7,298 nucleotides of DNA, taken from the NCBI GenBank assembly GCA_016764715.1, contig JAESRJ010000037.1, positions 1,604 through 8,901 on the forward strand, read 5' to 3'. Below are positions 5,581-7,298 of this stretch, piece by piece. A program made the translations under genes and the position numbers. Positions within the stretch are counted from its first letter, which is position 1. The number at the start of each line of letters is the position of its first letter. A model generated the notes under the pieces. It saw nothing but the letters and a program-made list of their open reading frames with translations, was not told the DNA's origin and made no database searches. Source of the DNA: Kordiimonadaceae bacterium. Lineage in GTDB: Bacteria > Pseudomonadota > Alphaproteobacteria > Sphingomonadales > Kordiimonadaceae.

Positions 5581-7298
5581 ATGATTGCGGGCATAGAAAG
5601 GCTTTTCACTTCGATCCAAATGTTGGGCAAGGTACCGATGGACTCTTTCATCGATATTCTTGGTGGTACCGACGAATATCTGGTCTCTAAAAGTGATGAT
5701 TTGGTATCTTATATCGCTGTAAGTGGGTCAACTAAAATTGTTGGCGACAAAGAGCGCGAAGAAATTGTAAAGGGTTTTGATCTTTCTTTTGCTTCTATGC
5801 TGAAAGAGACAGGCCACGTTTTTGAGTTCAGTTGGAAAACCGATCCAATGGCTAGTCCGTTGGTGGTTGACGAGTATATTTCTGAAATGGAAGACGGTGC
5901 CAATAAAGCCGGCCTTAACATTCCCCAAATTTTTGCAGGAAAAAGAAAGATCCTCACTGAGCGTGTAACTTATGAAGAAACTGCGATCGCACTCTGGACC
6001 AAATCCACCATCTTAAGTCCCGCCGAAAAACGCGCTGATACGATGGTTCGGGCGAAAAACACAGGGGGTGCAACAATTGGCACCGCACAGCCGCCGCTAG
6101 AGGGTCTGCAAAAGCTTGTGATCAAGCATAAGGCCTCAACCGCTTCAGTTATTGAAAAGTTGAGACAGGCGGGCATTGCTTGTAGGCAAATCTCAACAAA
6201 GGTGGGTTGTCGTCACGCTCGCAATTATATTTATCCTTCGCTCACGGGAAGCCAGTGGGCGCCGGTGTATGCTGGTGAGGATAACTTCGAACGCGTAGAA
6301 GAACGGGCACCTGATGGAGACTGGTCTGGGCTGTTTCCACCAGCCCTCGTTGAGCAGATGCTCCTGCACGGGTCAACTGACATTAGTAGCTACAGCGTAA
6401 GAATAGGGGATCAGATATTTGGTTATGTGAACATGATATCTGGCGCTTCAGCGGACCAAGATTTCTCACATTTAGTTGATTTAGTTAATCGTAGTGGCAG
6501 CCGCATTCCTTGGCGCGTTTTATGGCGTGTCGAGGGTGGTGTTAAGGACCGAGAGTGGCAGAGAGTTGCAGCATCGGTATTACTACCTACCAACACTAAA
6601 AATAAAAGCATTCTTGGACAGCTTGATCGTGCGGCTGCATGGGAACAGGCTAACCTCACGCGAGTGTATCTATCTGCAAGCTTCGCTACATGGGCACCTG
6701 CAAACAAACCCGCTGAATTAGACCAGCGTTTGTCACAGCTAACCCGTGCAATAGGCAACTGGGCGGGCATTCAAGTGTCATCTGACACTAGAGATCCGCT
6801 GGAAGGTGTATTTGCCAGTGTGCCAGGGATCTGCGCCAACACGGTAGCTATACGAGCAAAACCCCGCCTCACAAGTGCGTTCAGAAATCTGCCTATTATG
6901 CGCCCTGGCGGACCTTGGGAACGTGGGTCCGTAATGTTTCATACTCCAGACGGAAAGCCGTTTTTTTATGAGATGGGGTCAAAGAAACAGACCGCGTGGT
7001 TTGACATCATTGTTGGGCAGCAAGGGTCAGGTAAGTCAGCCCTAGTTAACAGCCTCAATCTAGGCGCAGCTTTAGATTTTGCACGGGAAGGTGCCGCGAA
7101 TGAATTGCCCCGTATTGGTATCATCGACATTGGTTATTCTTCACGGGGGCTCATTGAAGGCATTAAAGACGGTCTTCCGGCCGCACGTAAGCACGAGGCC
7201 TTGTATATTCGCTGGCAGAATAAAAAAGAACATGCAGTCAACGTCTTTGATACACCACTTGGTCTGAGGTACCCCCTCCAGGTTCATATGGATTTTCT
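5581..7298 (+). CDS. dotO/icmB: DotO/IcmB (TraU) VirB4-like ATPase, 3' end cut by window
   Basis: Cytoplasmic ATPase that energises assembly or transport in type IVB systems, the VirB4 counterpart. It is open for 572 codons from ATG 5581 to the right edge with no stop, against about 1010 residues for full-length family members, so roughly the last 40% is missing. The N-terminal half (1-470) is the family-specific region. The Walker A motif GQQGSGKS is at residues 479-486 (bases 7015-7038). Downstream come IGIIDIGYSSRGLIEG and VNVFDTPLGLRYPL, which match the 'IDIG-x-S-x-GLI' and 'NxFDTxLGxRxPL' stretches conserved in DotO/TraU. Walker B would lie beyond the window. It starts 3 bases after the dotP stop and has no clear Shine-Dalgarno sequence, so translation probably depends on coupling. 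No DotN/IcmJ gene lies before it. Confidence 0.9.
   Translation, partial: MIAGIERLFTSIQMLGKVPMDSFIDILGGTDEYLVSKSDDLVSYIAVSGSTKIVGDKEREEIVKGFDLSFASMLKETGHVFEFSWKTDPMASPLVVDEYISEMEDGANKAGLNIPQIFAGKRKILTERVTYEETAIALWTKSTILSPAEKRADTMVRAKNTGGATIGTAQPPLEGLQKLVIKHKASTASVIEKLRQAGIACRQISTKVGCRHARNYIYPSLTGSQWAPVYAGEDNFERVEERAPDGDWSGLFPPALVEQMLLHGSTDISSYSVRIGDQIFGYVNMISGASADQDFSHLVDLVNRSGSRIPWRVLWRVEGGVKDREWQRVAASVLLPTNTKNKSILGQLDRAAAWEQANLTRVYLSASFATWAPANKPAELDQRLSQLTRAIGNWAGIQVSSDTRDPLEGVFASVPGICANTVAIRAKPRLTSAFRNLPIMRPGGPWERGSVMFHTPDGKPFFYEMGSKKQTAWFDIIVGQQGSGKSALVNSLNLGAALDFAREGAANELPRIGIIDIGYSSRGLIEGIKDGLPAARKHEALYIRWQNKKEHAVNVFDTPLGLRYPLQVHMDF

Noticed and set aside
6423..6770. Minus-strand and plus-strand short frames within the DotO region
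   Set aside because: The continuous plus-strand frame from 5581 to the right edge, with Walker A, explains this DNA.
1..7298. CRISPR array, insertion sequence or transposon ends
   Set aside because: No regularly spaced repeats, transposase reading frame or terminal inverted repeats were seen.

Overview
The window carries most of the core of a conjugation-type IVB (I-type, Dot/Icm-like) type IV secretion system, laid out as one tightly packed plus-strand operon. The gene order (DotI/IcmL, DotH/IcmK, DotG/IcmE, DotF/IcmG, DotE/IcmC, DotP/IcmD, DotO/IcmB) is the order of the Legionella icmL-K-E-G-C-D-B block and of traM-N-O-P-Q-R-U of IncI plasmids such as R64. Moderate base composition, ordinary Shine-Dalgarno sites, sigma70-like promoter boxes and the protein families point to a proteobacterium, most likely a gammaproteobacterium, and to a conjugative plasmid or integrative conjugative element rather than a pathogen effector system. 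Species, and plasmid versus chromosome, cannot be decided from this window.

Layout. Bases 1-227 hold no convincing gene: there is a doubtful open frame running in from the left edge and weak promoter-like boxes. A GTG-started gene at 228-881 encodes a 217-residue protein I do not recognise, with a possible helix-turn-helix-like stretch. Bases 882-1157 are a regulatory island. It holds a small hairpin overlapping the stop codon, a strong intrinsic terminator (927-956), about 100 bases of unassigned sequence ending in a second intrinsic terminator (1058-1082), and then the operon promoter (TTGAAC, 17 bases, TATAAT). A 42-base near-perfect palindrome (1114-1155) covers the -10 box, the predicted transcription start and the ribosome binding site of the first secretion gene.

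From 1158 to the right edge the genes overlap by 4 bases or are separated by 1 to 16 bases, so they are very probably co-transcribed and translationally coupled. By family knowledge, DotH and the C-terminal domain of DotG belong to the outer-membrane/periplasmic core. DotG and DotF span the inner membrane and link it to that core. DotI is a VirB8-like inner-membrane protein. DotE and DotP are small membrane proteins of poorly known role. DotO is the VirB4-like ATPase. The DotO gene is cut by the right edge after 572 codons, just past its Walker A motif.

The most interesting points are the large palindrome over the operon promoter, the unassigned gene upstream as a candidate regulator, a possible small RNA or attenuator between the two terminators, and the absence of a DotN/IcmJ-type gene between DotP and DotO.
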